Shown: positions 16,217 to 25,618, counted from the stretch's first letter. The stretch is DNA of 37,499 bases from JBKEDF01 sp047975325 (GCA_047975325.1 JBKEDF010000090.1:1-37499), one strand, 5' to 3'. Program-made: numbers and translations. The notes: generated by a model not told the origin, from the sequence alone.

Positions 16217-18472
16217 TTATCCCACCTTGCAGGCCGCGATCACGGCCATGTTCAAAATATCATTGACGGTCGATGTCGTGCTGCAGATCTGGATCGGCCG
16301 TGTCACGCCAGTCAGGATCGGGCCGATCACGGTGGCACCTGCCATTTCCTGCATCAGCTTGACTGAAATTGATGCGGAATGCCGTGCCGGGACAACCAGA
16401 ATATTGGCAGGGCCGGTCAGCCGGCTGAACGGGTAGTGCGCCATGACGCGTGGGTTCAGGGCCACGTCCACCGTCATTTCACCCTCATATTCGAAATCCG
16501 CCCCCTGTTCATCCAGAACACGCGGGGCCTGATGCATCTTCGAGGCGCGCTCCGACACCGGATAGCCGAAGGTCGAGAAGGAAACGAAGGCCACCCGGGG
16601 TTCCATCCCAAGATTGCGGGCAACCCCGGCAGCCTTGCGCGCGATATGGGCAAGATCCTCGGGCTCGGGCCATTCATGAACCAGCGTATCGGCAATCAAT
16701 ACGATCCGACCCTTGTGCAGCAGCGCGGTCACGCCGACCGCACCATGTTCGGCCCGGGCATCGAATACATGGTTGATCAGCCGCAGTACCGTGGCCGATT
16801 TCCGGGTTGCCCCGGTGACCAGCCCGTCACCATGGCCATGGGCCAGCATCAGCGCGGCGAAGACATGGCGATCACGTGAGGCCAGCCTGTGCACATCCTG
16901 TCGGTCGAAACCCTTGCGTTGCAGCCGTTCATACAGAAATGCCCGATAGGTATTGAGATGGCGGGTATTGGCGGCATTGACCACCTCAAGTTCCCGCACG
17001 GCATCGGGCAGACCTGCGGCTTCGAGTTTTTCCTTCACATCCTGTTCACGCCCCACGACCAGGGCCTTGCCAAGGCCGGAACGCTGCCAGGCCACGGCGG
17101 CGCGCAGCACGCGCGGATCATCTCCTTCGGCAAAGATCATCCGGGCCTGTGCCTGCCGCGCGCGGGCATGGATCCCCTGCAGGATCGATGCGGTGGGATC
17201 CATCCGCGATTTCAGTGCCAGCGTATAGGATGCCATGTCCACGATGGGCCGTCGGGCAACGCCGGTATCCATTCCCGCCTTGGCCACCGCAGGCGGCACG
17301 ACATGTATCAGCCGCGGATCAAACGGTGTGGGGATGATATAGTCGCGCCCGAAGGAAAGTTTGCGCCCATAGGCCATGGCGACCTCATCGGGGACATCTT
17401 CGCGCGCAAGCTCTGCCAGGGCGCGGGCGCAGGCGATCTTCATGTCGTCATTGATCGCGCGGGCATGGATATCCAGCGCACCCCGGAAAAGGTAGGGGAA
17501 GCCCAGTACATTATTGACCTGATTGGGGTAATCCGACCGCCCCGTCGCCACGATCGCATCGGGTCGCACGGCATGGGCTTCCTCGGGCGTGATTTCCGGA
17601 TCGGGATTGGCCATGGCAAAGATCACCGGATCCTCGGCCATGTTCGATACCATTTCCGGGGTGACGGCCCCCTTGGCGGATACGCCAAGGAATACATCCG
17701 CGCCCTTCATCGCCTCTTCCAGTGTGCGCAGGTCGGTTTTGGCGGCATGGGCGGATTTCCACTGGTTCATCCCCGCCTTGCGGCCTTGATACACCACGCC
17801 CTTGGTGTCGCACATCAGGCAGTTTTCGGGCCGTGCACCCATCACCTTGAGAAGTTCGAGACAGGCGATTCCCGCCGCCCCCGCACCGTTGAGCACGATA
17901 CGCACATCCGCGATCTTCTTGCCCGTCAGTTCCAGCGCATTGATCAGCCCCGCCGCACAGATTACCGCCGTTCCATGCTGGTCGTCGTGAAAAACGGGAA
18001 TATCGCAGATTTCTTTCAGACGCTGTTCGATGATGAAACATTCCGGCGCCTTGATATCTTCAAGATTGATTCCGCCGAAGGTGGGTGACATCAGGTGAAC
18101 GGCCTTGATGATCTCATCGGCATCTTCGGTGTCGAGTTCAATATCGATGGCATTCACATCGGCAAAACGTTTGAAGAGAACGGCCTTGCCTTCCATCACC
18201 GGCTTGGAGGCCAGCGCCCCCAGATTGCCCAGACCCAGAATGGCGGTGCCGTTCGACACAACCGCAACCATATTGCCCTTGACCGTGTAGTCATAGGCGG
18301 TTTCCGGGGTCTCGGCAATGGATTCGACCGGCACCGCGACGCCCGGTGAATAGGCCAGGCTCAAATCCCGTTGTGTCGCCATCGGGGTCGATGCCACGAT
18401 ATCGTATTTTCCCGGATAGGGTTCAAGATGATAGGCGAGCGCTTCTTCGGGCGTGATTTTGGTCTTGGACAT
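16217..18472 (-). CDS. maeB: NADP-dependent malic enzyme with C-terminal phosphotransacetylase-like domain
   Basis: A 751-residue two-domain protein. The first about 430 residues are malic enzyme, decarboxylating malate to pyruvate: YSPGVAVPV, DYTVKGNMVAVVSNGTAILGLGNLG, and the nucleotide-binding LNGAGAAGIACLELL. The rest (about 440-751) is a phosphate acetyltransferase-like domain (RMIFAEGDDPRVLRAA, GLVTGATRKSATVLR), which is thought to sense acetyl-CoA rather than catalyse. This MaeB type supplies pyruvate and NADPH. The ATG at 18472 follows GGGAGGC; the longer open frame upstream would reach into the divergent mutS promoter region. The ribokinase gene follows closely. Confidence 0.95.
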   Translation of the reverse strand: MSKTKITPEEALAYHLEPYPGKYDIVASTPMATQRDLSLAYSPGVAVPVESIAETPETAYDYTVKGNMVAVVSNGTAILGLGNLGALASKPVMEGKAVLFKRFADVNAIDIELDTEDADEIIKAVHLMSPTFGGINLEDIKAPECFIIEQRLKEICDIPVFHDDQHGTAVICAAGLINALELTGKKIADVRIVLNGAGAAGIACLELLKVMGARPENCLMCDTKGVVYQGRKAGMNQWKSAHAAKTDLRTLEEAMKGADVFLGVSAKGAVTPEMVSNMAEDPVIFAMANPDPEITPEEAHAVRPDAIVATGRSDYPNQVNNVLGFPYLFRGALDIHARAINDDMKIACARALAELAREDVPDEVAMAYGRKLSFGRDYIIPTPFDPRLIHVVPPAVAKAGMDTGVARRPIVDMASYTLALKSRMDPTASILQGIHARARQAQARMIFAEGDDPRVLRAAVAWQRSGLGKALVVGREQDVKEKLEAAGLPDAVRELEVVNAANTRHLNTYRAFLYERLQRKGFDRQDVHRLASRDRHVFAALMLAHGHGDGLVTGATRKSATVLRLINHVFDARAEHGAVGVTALLHKGRIVLIADTLVHEWPEPEDLAHIARKAAGVARNLGMEPRVAFVSFSTFGYPVSERASKMHQAPRVLDEQGADFEYEGEMTVDVALNPRVMAHYPFSRLTGPANILVVPARHSASISVKLMQEMAGATVIGPILTGVTRPIQICSTTSTVNDILNMAVIAACKVG

Positions 18473-18587
18473 CTTCTGCCTCCCTTGGTTCTCGGCTTGA
18501 TATCGCCCCAGCGGTCGGGCAGCAACGGATTTGCGGTTTCCCCTCCCGGCGGGGTTCGCTAGGCTCGCCCCGCAATCGGGGGGGCAG
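18473..18587. promoter_or_regulatory. divergent maeB/mutS promoter region
   Basis: These 115 bases separate divergently transcribed maeB and mutS and must hold both promoters. No consensus -35/-10 pair stands out; the sequence is G/C-rich, with a GCTAGGCT element near 18560. The maeB ribosome site (GGGAGG) and a G-run before mutS mark its two ends. Confidence 0.4.
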
Positions 18588-21215
18588 ATGGCCGAAGAAA
18601 CCGTGACGCCGATGATGGCGCAATATCTGGAAATCAAGGGCCGCTATGCCGACGCCCTGTTATTTTACCGGATGGGCGATTTCTATGAAATGTTCTTTGA
18701 TGACGCAGTTCTTGCTGCCGAGGCGCTGGATATCGCGCTGACCAAGCGTGGCAAGCATCTGGGCAAGGATATTGCCATGTGTGGCGTTCCCGTCCATTCG
18801 GCCGAAGGCTACCTGCTGATGCTGATCCGCAAGGGGTTCCGTGTGGCCATTGCCGAACAGATGGAGGATCCGGCGGAAGCCAGGAAACGTGGTTCCAAAT
18901 CGGTGGTCGCGCGTGATGTGGTCCGTCTCGTCACCCCCGGTACGTTGACCGAGGACAGCCTTCTGGAGGCGCGACGCAACAATTACCTTGCTGCCTTTGC
19001 CGAGGTCCGCGAAGAATCCGCGCTGGCCTGGTGCGATATTTCCACCGGCGAATTCCGTGTCATGCCTTGCCCGCTGCCGCGCCTTGGGCCGGAACTGGCA
19101 CGCCTTGCCCCGCGCGAATTGCTGACGGCCGAGGGCGTGATCCCTGCAGAGACGGAGGTCACGATTACCCCCCTTGCCCGATCGAGCTTTGACAGCCAGG
19201 GCGGGGAAAAACGGTTGCAATCGTTGTTTGGTGTCGGGTCGCTGCAAGGGTTCGGTGCTTTTGGCCGGGCGGAGATTTCGGCAATGGGCGCGCTGATTGA
19301 TTATCTGGATCTGACCCAGCGCGGCAAGCTGCCGCTGCTGCGTGCCCCCCAACGGGAAAATCCCGGTGGCGTTGTACAGATTGATACCGCGACCCGCCGC
19401 AACCTTGAACTGACGCAGGCATTAAGCGGTGGGCGCGAGGGATCGTTGCTGGCGGCAGTGGATCGAACCCTGACGGCCGGTGGCGGGCGGCTTCTGGAAC
19501 GGCGGCTTTCGGCGCCTTCGCGCGATTTGTCTGTGATTGCGCCACGACTGGAGATGGTCCGGTTTCTGGTGGATCAAAGCCCCCTGCGTGCTGATCTGCG
19601 CGCGGCACTGCGCCGTGCCCCGGATATTGATCGTGCCTTGTCGCGCCTGGCATTGGACAGGGGCGGGCCGCGCGATCTGACGGCAATCCGGGCGGGGTTG
19701 CATGCCGGGGTGGCGCTGGCGGATACCCTGCCCGATAAGGCACCTGCGGGGCTTTCCTCCATCGCGCGTGATCTGACGGGGCATGATGCCTTGATTGCCT
19801 TGCTTGATCACGCGCTGGTGGCCGAACCGCCGCTTTTGGCGCGTGATGGCGGTTTTATCGCCAAGGGTCATGATGCCGAACTGGACGAAGCCCGCCATCT
19901 GCGCGACGAAGGTCGTGGCGTGATCGCCACGATGCAGACTGAATATGCTGAACTGACGGGCATCGCGAGCCTCAAGATCAAGCATAACAATGTGCTTGGC
20001 TATTTTGTCGAAACCACTGCGACCCATTCCGAAAAGATGCTGGCCCAACCCCTTTCGGAAACCTTTATCCATCGCCAGACAACGGCCAATCAGGTGCGTT
20101 TCACCACGGTTCCGCTTTCGGAAATGGAAACCAGGATCCTCAATGCCGGTAACCGTGCGCTGGAGATCGAAAAACGCCATTTTGCGGAATTGCGACAGAA
20201 CATGGTGGAGGCCGCCGCCCGGATTGCACAAACCGCACGTGCATTGGCCGAGATCGACCTCGCCTGTGCCTTTGCCGAATTGGCAAGTACCGAGGATTGG
20301 GTGGAACCCAGGGTTGATGACAGCCGTGCCTTCACGGTTGAAGGCGGACGCCACCCGGTGGTGGAACGCGCCTTGCAGCGTCAGGGTGGTCAGGCCTTCA
20401 TCGCCAATGATTGTGAATTGACCGCAAGGGATGCCAGGGCCGCAATCTGGCTTCTGACCGGGCCAAACATGGCGGGGAAATCGACCTTTCTGCGCCAGAA
20501 TGCCCTGATTGCCTTGCTGGCCCAAACCGGTGGATTCGTTCCCGCGCAGGCCGCTCATATCGGCCTTGTGAGCCAGATCTTTTCGCGCGTCGGGGCGTCC
20601 GATGATCTGGCACGGGGCCGTTCGACCTTCATGGTGGAGATGGTCGAAACCGCCGCGATCCTGCATCAGGCTGATGACCGCGCGCTGGTGATCCTGGATG
20701 AAATCGGGCGCGGCACGGCAACATGGGATGGGCTGTCCAGTGCCTGGGCGGTGCTGGAACACCTGCAGGCAGTCAATTGTTGCCGCGCACTTTTCGCAAC
20801 GCATTACCATGAGATGACATCGCTGGCCGGAAAGCTGGACGGCGTGGAAAATGCCACCGTTGCCGTCAAGGAATGGGAAGGGGATGTGATTTTCCTGCAT
20901 GAGGTGCGTCGCGGTGCGGCCGATCGCAGCTATGGTGTGCAGGTGGCCCGGCTTGCGGGTCTGCCCGATGCCGTGATTGAACGCGCGCGGGTGGTGCTGG
21001 AAATGCTCGAATCCGGAGATCGTGAAGGTGCCCGGCCCCAGGCCATGATCGATGACCTGCCGCTTTTTCGTGCCCAGCCTGCTGCCGCCCCGCCACCCCG
21101 ACTGGTGGGAAAGTCGGAACTGGAACTGCGCCTGCGCGAAGTGCTGCCCGATCAGCTTACGCCGCTGGAGGCGCTTTCCCTGATCTATGAACTGAAGACG
21201 AAACTGCCGGACTGA
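18588..21215 (+). CDS. mutS: DNA mismatch repair protein MutS
   Basis: An 875-residue MutS. The N-terminal mismatch-binding motif GDFYEMF (Phe32-Tyr33-Glu34) is intact. The ATPase domain has Walker A GPNMAGKST (625-633), Walker B with DEIGRGT beginning at residue 704, and the conserved FATHYHE. The length fits MutS1 rather than MutS2, and no Smr domain is present. The ATG at 18588 is used because the sequence then begins directly with TPMMAQYLEIK, the usual MutS start; an upstream in-frame ATG at 18531 would place 19 odd residues before it. It is divergent from maeB. mutL was not found in the window. Confidence 0.98.
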   Translation: MAEETVTPMMAQYLEIKGRYADALLFYRMGDFYEMFFDDAVLAAEALDIALTKRGKHLGKDIAMCGVPVHSAEGYLLMLIRKGFRVAIAEQMEDPAEARKRGSKSVVARDVVRLVTPGTLTEDSLLEARRNNYLAAFAEVREESALAWCDISTGEFRVMPCPLPRLGPELARLAPRELLTAEGVIPAETEVTITPLARSSFDSQGGEKRLQSLFGVGSLQGFGAFGRAEISAMGALIDYLDLTQRGKLPLLRAPQRENPGGVVQIDTATRRNLELTQALSGGREGSLLAAVDRTLTAGGGRLLERRLSAPSRDLSVIAPRLEMVRFLVDQSPLRADLRAALRRAPDIDRALSRLALDRGGPRDLTAIRAGLHAGVALADTLPDKAPAGLSSIARDLTGHDALIALLDHALVAEPPLLARDGGFIAKGHDAELDEARHLRDEGRGVIATMQTEYAELTGIASLKIKHNNVLGYFVETTATHSEKMLAQPLSETFIHRQTTANQVRFTTVPLSEMETRILNAGNRALEIEKRHFAELRQNMVEAAARIAQTARALAEIDLACAFAELASTEDWVEPRVDDSRAFTVEGGRHPVVERALQRQGGQAFIANDCELTARDARAAIWLLTGPNMAGKSTFLRQNALIALLAQTGGFVPAQAAHIGLVSQIFSRVGASDDLARGRSTFMVEMVETAAILHQADDRALVILDEIGRGTATWDGLSSAWAVLEHLQAVNCCRALFATHYHEMTSLAGKLDGVENATVAVKEWEGDVIFLHEVRRGAADRSYGVQVARLAGLPDAVIERARVVLEMLESGDREGARPQAMIDDLPLFRAQPAAAPPPRLVGKSELELRLREVLPDQLTPLEALSLIYELKTKLPD

Positions 21216-21282
21216 TCGCAAATAACCGTTGAACCCGGATCGGGCAACGGGCAGGCTGCAGCAGGGCCGACAGGGGGGAATG

Positions 21283-22119
21283 ATGATTTTTGACACACAT
21301 CTGCATCTCGTTGACCGGGGGCGGATCAGCTATCCTTGGCTGGGTGACGCCCCTGCGCTGAACCGTGACTGGTCCTACGAGGATTACGAAAAGACCGCCC
21401 GCCGTATCGGGATTTCGGATGTGCTGCATATGGAGGTCGATGTAGCACCCGGCGATATCGATGCGGAAATCGCCATGGTGGCGGGGCTGATGGCCCGGCC
21501 CGGCAGCCTGATACGCGGTGCAATCGCCGGGGCGCGCCCGGAGGAAGGGGATTTCATCCCCTGGCTGGAAAAAATTGATCGCAACGTGGTGAAGGGGCTG
21601 CGCAGGGTGCTGCATGTGGTGCCGGATGACATTTCGCAAAAACCGCTTTTTCGGGAAAATGTCGCAAGGCTGGGTGCGGTGGGTCTGCCTTTCGATCTTT
21701 GCATGCTTGCGCGACAGAAATCCCTGGCCGTTGCGCTGATCGATGCCTGCCCCGATACGGTTTTCATCCTGGATCATTGTGGGGTGCCGGATATCGAAGG
21801 GGACGGGTTTCGAAGTTGGGCAGAGGGGATCACCGATCTGGCGCGCCGTCCCAATGTCAATGCCAAGATTTCCGGCATTACCGCCTATACCGGCGGGAAC
21901 TGGACGCTGGAAGGGTTACGCCCCTATATCGAAACGGTCATAGGCGCATTTGGCTGGGATCGGGTGGTCTGGGGTTCCGACAGCCCGGTCTGCACATTGC
22001 ATTCTTCGCTGAATCAATGGGTTGCGCTTTCCCGTGCGGTTCTGGAGGGCTGTTCCGAAACGGAAAGGGCGCGGCTCTATCAACTCAATGCCCGCCGGAT
22101 CTGGGGAATTGTGTCATGA
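21283..22119 (+). CDS. amidohydrolase family protein (COG3618-like lactonase)
   Basis: A 278-residue TIM-barrel metal hydrolase. The start MIFDTHLHLVD gives the HxH metal site, LDHCGVPD lies mid-protein, and WGSDSPVC near the C-terminus supplies the metal-site Asp. VKGLRRVLH and the overall length match the COG3618 branch, which includes L-fuconolactone and sulfomuconolactone hydrolases and related enzymes. Which lactone or amide is cut is unknown. A G-rich site ends at about 21278; ATG codons at 21280 and 21283 are both possible. It overlaps the small membrane-protein gene by ATGA and follows mutS after about 67 bases. Confidence 0.87.
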   Translation: MIFDTHLHLVDRGRISYPWLGDAPALNRDWSYEDYEKTARRIGISDVLHMEVDVAPGDIDAEIAMVAGLMARPGSLIRGAIAGARPEEGDFIPWLEKIDRNVVKGLRRVLHVVPDDISQKPLFRENVARLGAVGLPFDLCMLARQKSLAVALIDACPDTVFILDHCGVPDIEGDGFRSWAEGITDLARRPNVNAKISGITAYTGGNWTLEGLRPYIETVIGAFGWDRVVWGSDSPVCTLHSSLNQWVALSRAVLEGCSETERARLYQLNARRIWGIVS

Positions 22120-22298
22120 TTGATCCGGATCATCCCTTCTATCGCCCGCTTTGGGTGCGGTTGCTGTTATGTGCAATCTGTTTCGGTTGGGCGGGGTTTG
22201 AACTTTACACCGGAAGCATCGCCTTCGCCTTCATCTTCGGGGCATTGGGGCTTTATGCTGCGCTGCGTTTTTTCTGGCGCCCGACGAAAAGGGACTGA
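22116..22298 (+). CDS. 60-residue membrane protein
   Basis: The ATG at 22116 overlaps the amidohydrolase stop (ATGA) and opens a 60-codon frame. The product starts MIDPDHPFYRPLWVRLL and has two hydrophobic segments (about residues 14-29 and 34-52) before a basic tail, WRPTKRD. A short two-helix inner-membrane protein with an Asn-free, Tyr/Phe-rich interface is the simplest reading. The overlap and membrane-like composition argue that it is real. No function is known to me. Confidence 0.7.
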   Translation: MIDPDHPFYRPLWVRLLLCAICFGWAGFELYTGSIAFAFIFGALGLYAALRFFWRPTKRD

Positions 22299-22311
22299 AA
22301 CGCATTATCGG

Positions 22312-23451
22312 TTACAACTGATCGACCCGTGCCATGAATTGCGAAAGGTCCCGCACCTGATTGAGCCAGGTTTCCAACAATTCCGGATCATGCGGCGCGG
22401 GTTGTACGCCTGCGGGCAGGGCATTGGCCAGAACCGCCTCCACCGCCAGTGAAACCGGCACTGATACAAGCCGCGCCATGGCGGATCCGCGCCCATCCCC
22501 CCAGGCATCGAGCGCCCATGTTTCATGAAAGACTGCATGTCCTTCGCGTTCCGCCTTGAGGGAGACGAAAAGCACCACCCGGTCGGGTTCCCCCTCATCA
22601 TAGGCGTTTTCGCGCCAGAACTGATCCGCCATTTCACGCAGCCGGGCCTTACCCGCCGCGCCCTGCAGGCTTTCCACTTCGCGGAAAACCGGCGCCCAGG
22701 CCCTTGCCCAGCCCTGCAGCCGGATCGTGCCCCGCACGAAAGCACGCAATTTCCAGCCCGGATCGAACCGGTAATCGGTAATAAAGGGCAGGCTGTCGCG
22801 ATTGGGATAGACCTCAAAGTTTTCGGGCTGCGGCAGGGGCGCTTCATATTCCGTGATCGCATCCCAGGGGCGTTCCACCGAAAATTCGTTAAAATCCCGC
22901 AGTGACAGCGAAGGCGAACGCAGTGCCTTCAACACCCCCAGCGGTGACCAGGAAAACTTGTAGCGAAAAGGGTTGGGCGTTTTGGGAATACCGCCACAAT
23001 AGGAGGTGAAGGAAATCACGTTTCCCATATCATAACCCGGCGCTGCGCGGTACCGCGCAACCAGGTCATGTGCCATCAGGTGGTCTATGCCGGGATCGAG
23101 CCCGACTTCGTTCACGCAGATCAGTCCCCTGTCGCGGAAACCCTGATCCAGTGCGCGCATTTCCGGCGCGATATAGCTGGAGGATACGAAATGCGCGCGC
23201 TTGTCCAGACAGGCCTGCGCGATGGTCACATGCTGATCGGCAGGCAGCATCGAAACCGCTATGTCCCCGGGGCGAAGCGCCTCGGACAGTGCCTCGTGGC
23301 TGAAGGGCCGGATATCATCCGCCAGATCGCCGATCGCCGCTTTGGCCTTCGCGACTGTCCGGTTCCAGACAGTGACGGGCTGACCAGTTGTCAGAAGGCG
23401 TCGCAGCCCGGGAATGGCCGAAAGGCCGGTTCCGCACCAGTGAATCGTCAT
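22312..23451 (-). CDS. saccharopine dehydrogenase, LYS9-like (glutamate-forming type or reductase)
   Basis: A 379-residue protein of the saccharopine dehydrogenase family. The N-terminal Rossmann fold begins HWCGTGLSAIPGL, and NEVGLDPGIDHLMAHDL and FTSYCGGIPKTPNPFRYKFSW are hallmarks of the LYS9 type. That type interconverts saccharopine with glutamate and aminoadipate semialdehyde. GGAGGGACGGAG precedes the ATG at 23451. The start overlaps the end of the LYS1-like gene by 4 bases, so the two are coupled. Together they could run lysine to aminoadipate semialdehyde, or the reverse; the direction is not given by sequence. Confidence 0.9.
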   Translation of the reverse strand: MTIHWCGTGLSAIPGLRRLLTTGQPVTVWNRTVAKAKAAIGDLADDIRPFSHEALSEALRPGDIAVSMLPADQHVTIAQACLDKRAHFVSSSYIAPEMRALDQGFRDRGLICVNEVGLDPGIDHLMAHDLVARYRAAPGYDMGNVISFTSYCGGIPKTPNPFRYKFSWSPLGVLKALRSPSLSLRDFNEFSVERPWDAITEYEAPLPQPENFEVYPNRDSLPFITDYRFDPGWKLRAFVRGTIRLQGWARAWAPVFREVESLQGAAGKARLREMADQFWRENAYDEGEPDRVVLFVSLKAEREGHAVFHETWALDAWGDGRGSAMARLVSVPVSLAVEAVLANALPAGVQPAPHDPELLETWLNQVRDLSQFMARVDQL

Positions 23452-24512
23452 TTCTCCGTCCCTCCGATTTTCGCGATATGATTGTCAAAAGTGACCTTGG
23501 CCCTTCCCCATACGCCCTTGTCCAACCGGTCGAGCGTCAGCAGATGTGGCAAAAGGAGGCCCGCGAAATCCTCACTGCTTTCCACCGGCAAGAGGGAAGG
23601 CAGATTGTCAATTGCGGTCACGTCAAGCACTGGATCGGTTGCCACCCGCAACGCGGGCCTGGCCCATTCCGTTATCCGGTCATAGACCTTGATCGGGGAA
23701 AAATCCGAACCCGGATCACAGGCGATATCGCCGATCACCCGCAAGGCCCGTTCCCCCGTCAGTGCCGAAGGCGGCACGAAGACAGGGCAGCCGGGCTGTG
23801 CGAGGATGCAGTTGAGAAAGATTTCATGTTGCAAGATCTCGGGAAAGGGTCCGCCATGGGCGGTTTCGGCCATGTCCCATTGTGTAACCTGCATCCCCAT
23901 TGCCTGGCACAGATCGGTCGCACCGCTGCCGACCCGTCCCAATGCACCGATCACCAGTGCACGTGGCGGGGTCAGCCCCTGAAGCTCATGGCGGAGTTCG
24001 GCCAGAAGCGCCTCCCGCCCGGGATAGCGTGATACCGGCCCGGCAATATCGCCCCTTTCCTGTGTGATCCAGCATTTGAGCGCGACCGCAGCCCCGGCAT
24101 AACCGGCCCAATAGCCGAAAGCCGCCACGCGGCGGCCGCTTTCATCCACCAGATATTCGATATCGTAAAGGGTGCCGCCGCCTTCGTTGAAACGGCGCAA
24201 AAGATCCTGCCCGGCTGGCTGTCCCTTATAGGCGTGACCGAAAAGAATATGACGATGGCGAAGCGGACTGCCATCTTCCGGCAGTTCCTTCAATCCGAAG
24301 ATAATTGCCGCTTCCGGGGCGGCGGGCCAGGATCCTTCGGTTGCGATCTGGCATCCCGTTGCGCGATAGGCATCGGTTGCAATGGCCCGTGTGGGGCTGT
24401 CTTCCACCGTGACGGCAAAGCCCTCTTTCAGCAAGGCGGCAACGCCATCGGGGGTGATGCCCACCCTTTCCTCATTCGGGCGCTGTTCGGCGCGAACCCA
24501 GATATGAGTCAT
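23448..24512 (-). CDS. saccharopine dehydrogenase, LYS1-like (lysine-forming type)
   Basis: A 354-residue protein resembling fungal Lys1 and the lysine-ketoglutarate reductase half of LKR/SDH. It interconverts lysine plus 2-oxoglutarate with saccharopine. The start THIWVRAEQRPNEERVGITPDGV, IFGLKELPEDGSPLRHRHILFGHAYKGQ and GALGRVGSGATDLC (nucleotide-binding) are typical of the alanine dehydrogenase/Lys1 fold. The ATG at 24512 is chosen because AAGGGA lies 9 bases upstream; ATGs at 24521 and 24530 are possible. It is the first gene of a two-gene operon and is divergent from the SGNH gene. Confidence 0.9.
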   Translation of the reverse strand: MTHIWVRAEQRPNEERVGITPDGVAALLKEGFAVTVEDSPTRAIATDAYRATGCQIATEGSWPAAPEAAIIFGLKELPEDGSPLRHRHILFGHAYKGQPAGQDLLRRFNEGGGTLYDIEYLVDESGRRVAAFGYWAGYAGAAVALKCWITQERGDIAGPVSRYPGREALLAELRHELQGLTPPRALVIGALGRVGSGATDLCQAMGMQVTQWDMAETAHGGPFPEILQHEIFLNCILAQPGCPVFVPPSALTGERALRVIGDIACDPGSDFSPIKVYDRITEWARPALRVATDPVLDVTAIDNLPSLLPVESSEDFAGLLLPHLLTLDRLDKGVWGRAKVTFDNHIAKIGGTEK

Positions 24513-24646
24513 CTTTCCCATTCCCTTCATGGCATTTGCCGGGTTCGTTTTAGCCTATCACGGATGCAAACAGGCGTTTTTCCCCGTGAGGCTTGGCAAC
24601 CCGGCCAAGAGATAGCAGATTTGTTGCGTTGCAACAGGGGGCCCAA
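24513..24646. promoter_or_regulatory. divergent intergenic region with a TGTTGC-N3-GCAACA palindrome
   Basis: These 134 bases lie between the saccharopine operon and the SGNH/glycosyltransferase operon. The perfect palindrome TGTTGC-GTT-GCAACA spans 24622-24636, ending 10 bases before the SGNH start. It could be a repressor operator for the plus-strand operon or an RNA hairpin near its ribosome site. No consensus promoter is obvious. Confidence 0.4.
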
Positions 24647-25618
24647 ATGAAAAGACGATACTGGCTGGCAGGTGCGGCAGGGGTAACGGCGCTCATACTT
24701 GGCGGGATATTCCTTTGGCGGGGAAGGAAGCCCACCCCGATCAGCAAGGAAGAACTGGCCGCACGTTATGCGCCCCCCCTTTCCGCGCCCGAACGCGGGT
24801 TGCGCGTTTATCACCTGGGTCACAGTCTGGTCGGTCGCGACATGCCTGCCATGCTGGAACAACTGGCCCATGCGGCGGGTTTTGCCGACCATCGATACGA
24901 AAGCCAGCTTGGCTGGGGGACCAGCCTGAAGCAGCATTGGGAACCTGATGAGGAAATCTTCGGTTTCGACCGGGAAAATGACCATCCGCGTTTTCGCCCC
25001 GCGCGTGAGGCGGTGGCCTCCGGTGATTACGATGCGGTGATCCTGACGGAGATGGTCGAGATCCGTGATGCCATCCGGTACCACGATAGCGCCAGATACC
25101 TTGCCAGATGGGCTGCAGCAATCGGGCAGGGCAACCCGGATACGCGGACTTACCTTTATGAAACCTGGCATCAACTGGATGATCCGGAAGGCTGGGAAAC
25201 CCGTGTGCAAAAGGATCTTGCGCGTTATTGGGAAGGCGAAATCCTGCGCCCGGCAATGGCGCCGGAAGGTATTGGCACTATCTGGACAATCCCTGGCGGG
25301 CAGGTCCTGGCCGCCGTGATAGAGGCCGCCGAGGCAGGAAAAATCCCTGGCCTGACCGATCGAACGGATTTCTTCGCCCGCAACCCGGAAGGGGAGCTCG
25401 ATCAGATCCATATCAACGAGATCGGCAGTCAGGTCATTGCGCTGGCCCATTTTTCCACGCTTTATCATCGTAGTGGCGAAGGCCTGCCTTACCGGCTTAA
25501 TCGTGCTGATGGCAGTCCGGCCACACCACTGCCTGACGCAGCGTCAGCGGAAATCCAGCGACTGGTCTGGACAGTGGTGAGCGGATATGCTGCGACCGGG
25601 ATAGGAACCGGAACCTGA
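24647..25618 (+). CDS. membrane-anchored SGNH-hydrolase-like protein
   Basis: A 323-residue protein. Residues 1-24 are a basic start plus hydrophobic anchor (RRYWLAGAAGVTALILGGIFLW), so it is probably held in the inner membrane facing the periplasm. The rest resembles an SGNH/GDSL-type domain: block I is HLGHSLVG (candidate nucleophile Ser60), and the late D-x-x-H is DQIHINEIG (Asp252, His255). YLYETWHQL lies between them. The same landmarks recur in the next gene. It may be an ester hydrolase, for instance removing acyl groups from a glycan; this is inference. The ATG at 24647 precedes the anchor; a longer open frame exists upstream but lacks support. The spacing to the next gene is 18 bases. 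Confidence 0.75.
   Translation: MKRRYWLAGAAGVTALILGGIFLWRGRKPTPISKEELAARYAPPLSAPERGLRVYHLGHSLVGRDMPAMLEQLAHAAGFADHRYESQLGWGTSLKQHWEPDEEIFGFDRENDHPRFRPAREAVASGDYDAVILTEMVEIRDAIRYHDSARYLARWAAAIGQGNPDTRTYLYETWHQLDDPEGWETRVQKDLARYWEGEILRPAMAPEGIGTIWTIPGGQVLAAVIEAAEAGKIPGLTDRTDFFARNPEGELDQIHINEIGSQVIALAHFSTLYHRSGEGLPYRLNRADGSPATPLPDAASAEIQRLVWTVVSGYAATGIGTGT

Noticed and set aside
16889..18088. 399-codon plus-strand frame inside maeB
   Set aside because: Antisense shadow of the malic-enzyme gene, with no plausible start site or domain.
19422..21296. 624-codon open frame on the minus strand inside mutS
   Set aside because: Pure shadow of mutS: same pattern of His/Gln/Gly-rich translation and no domain.
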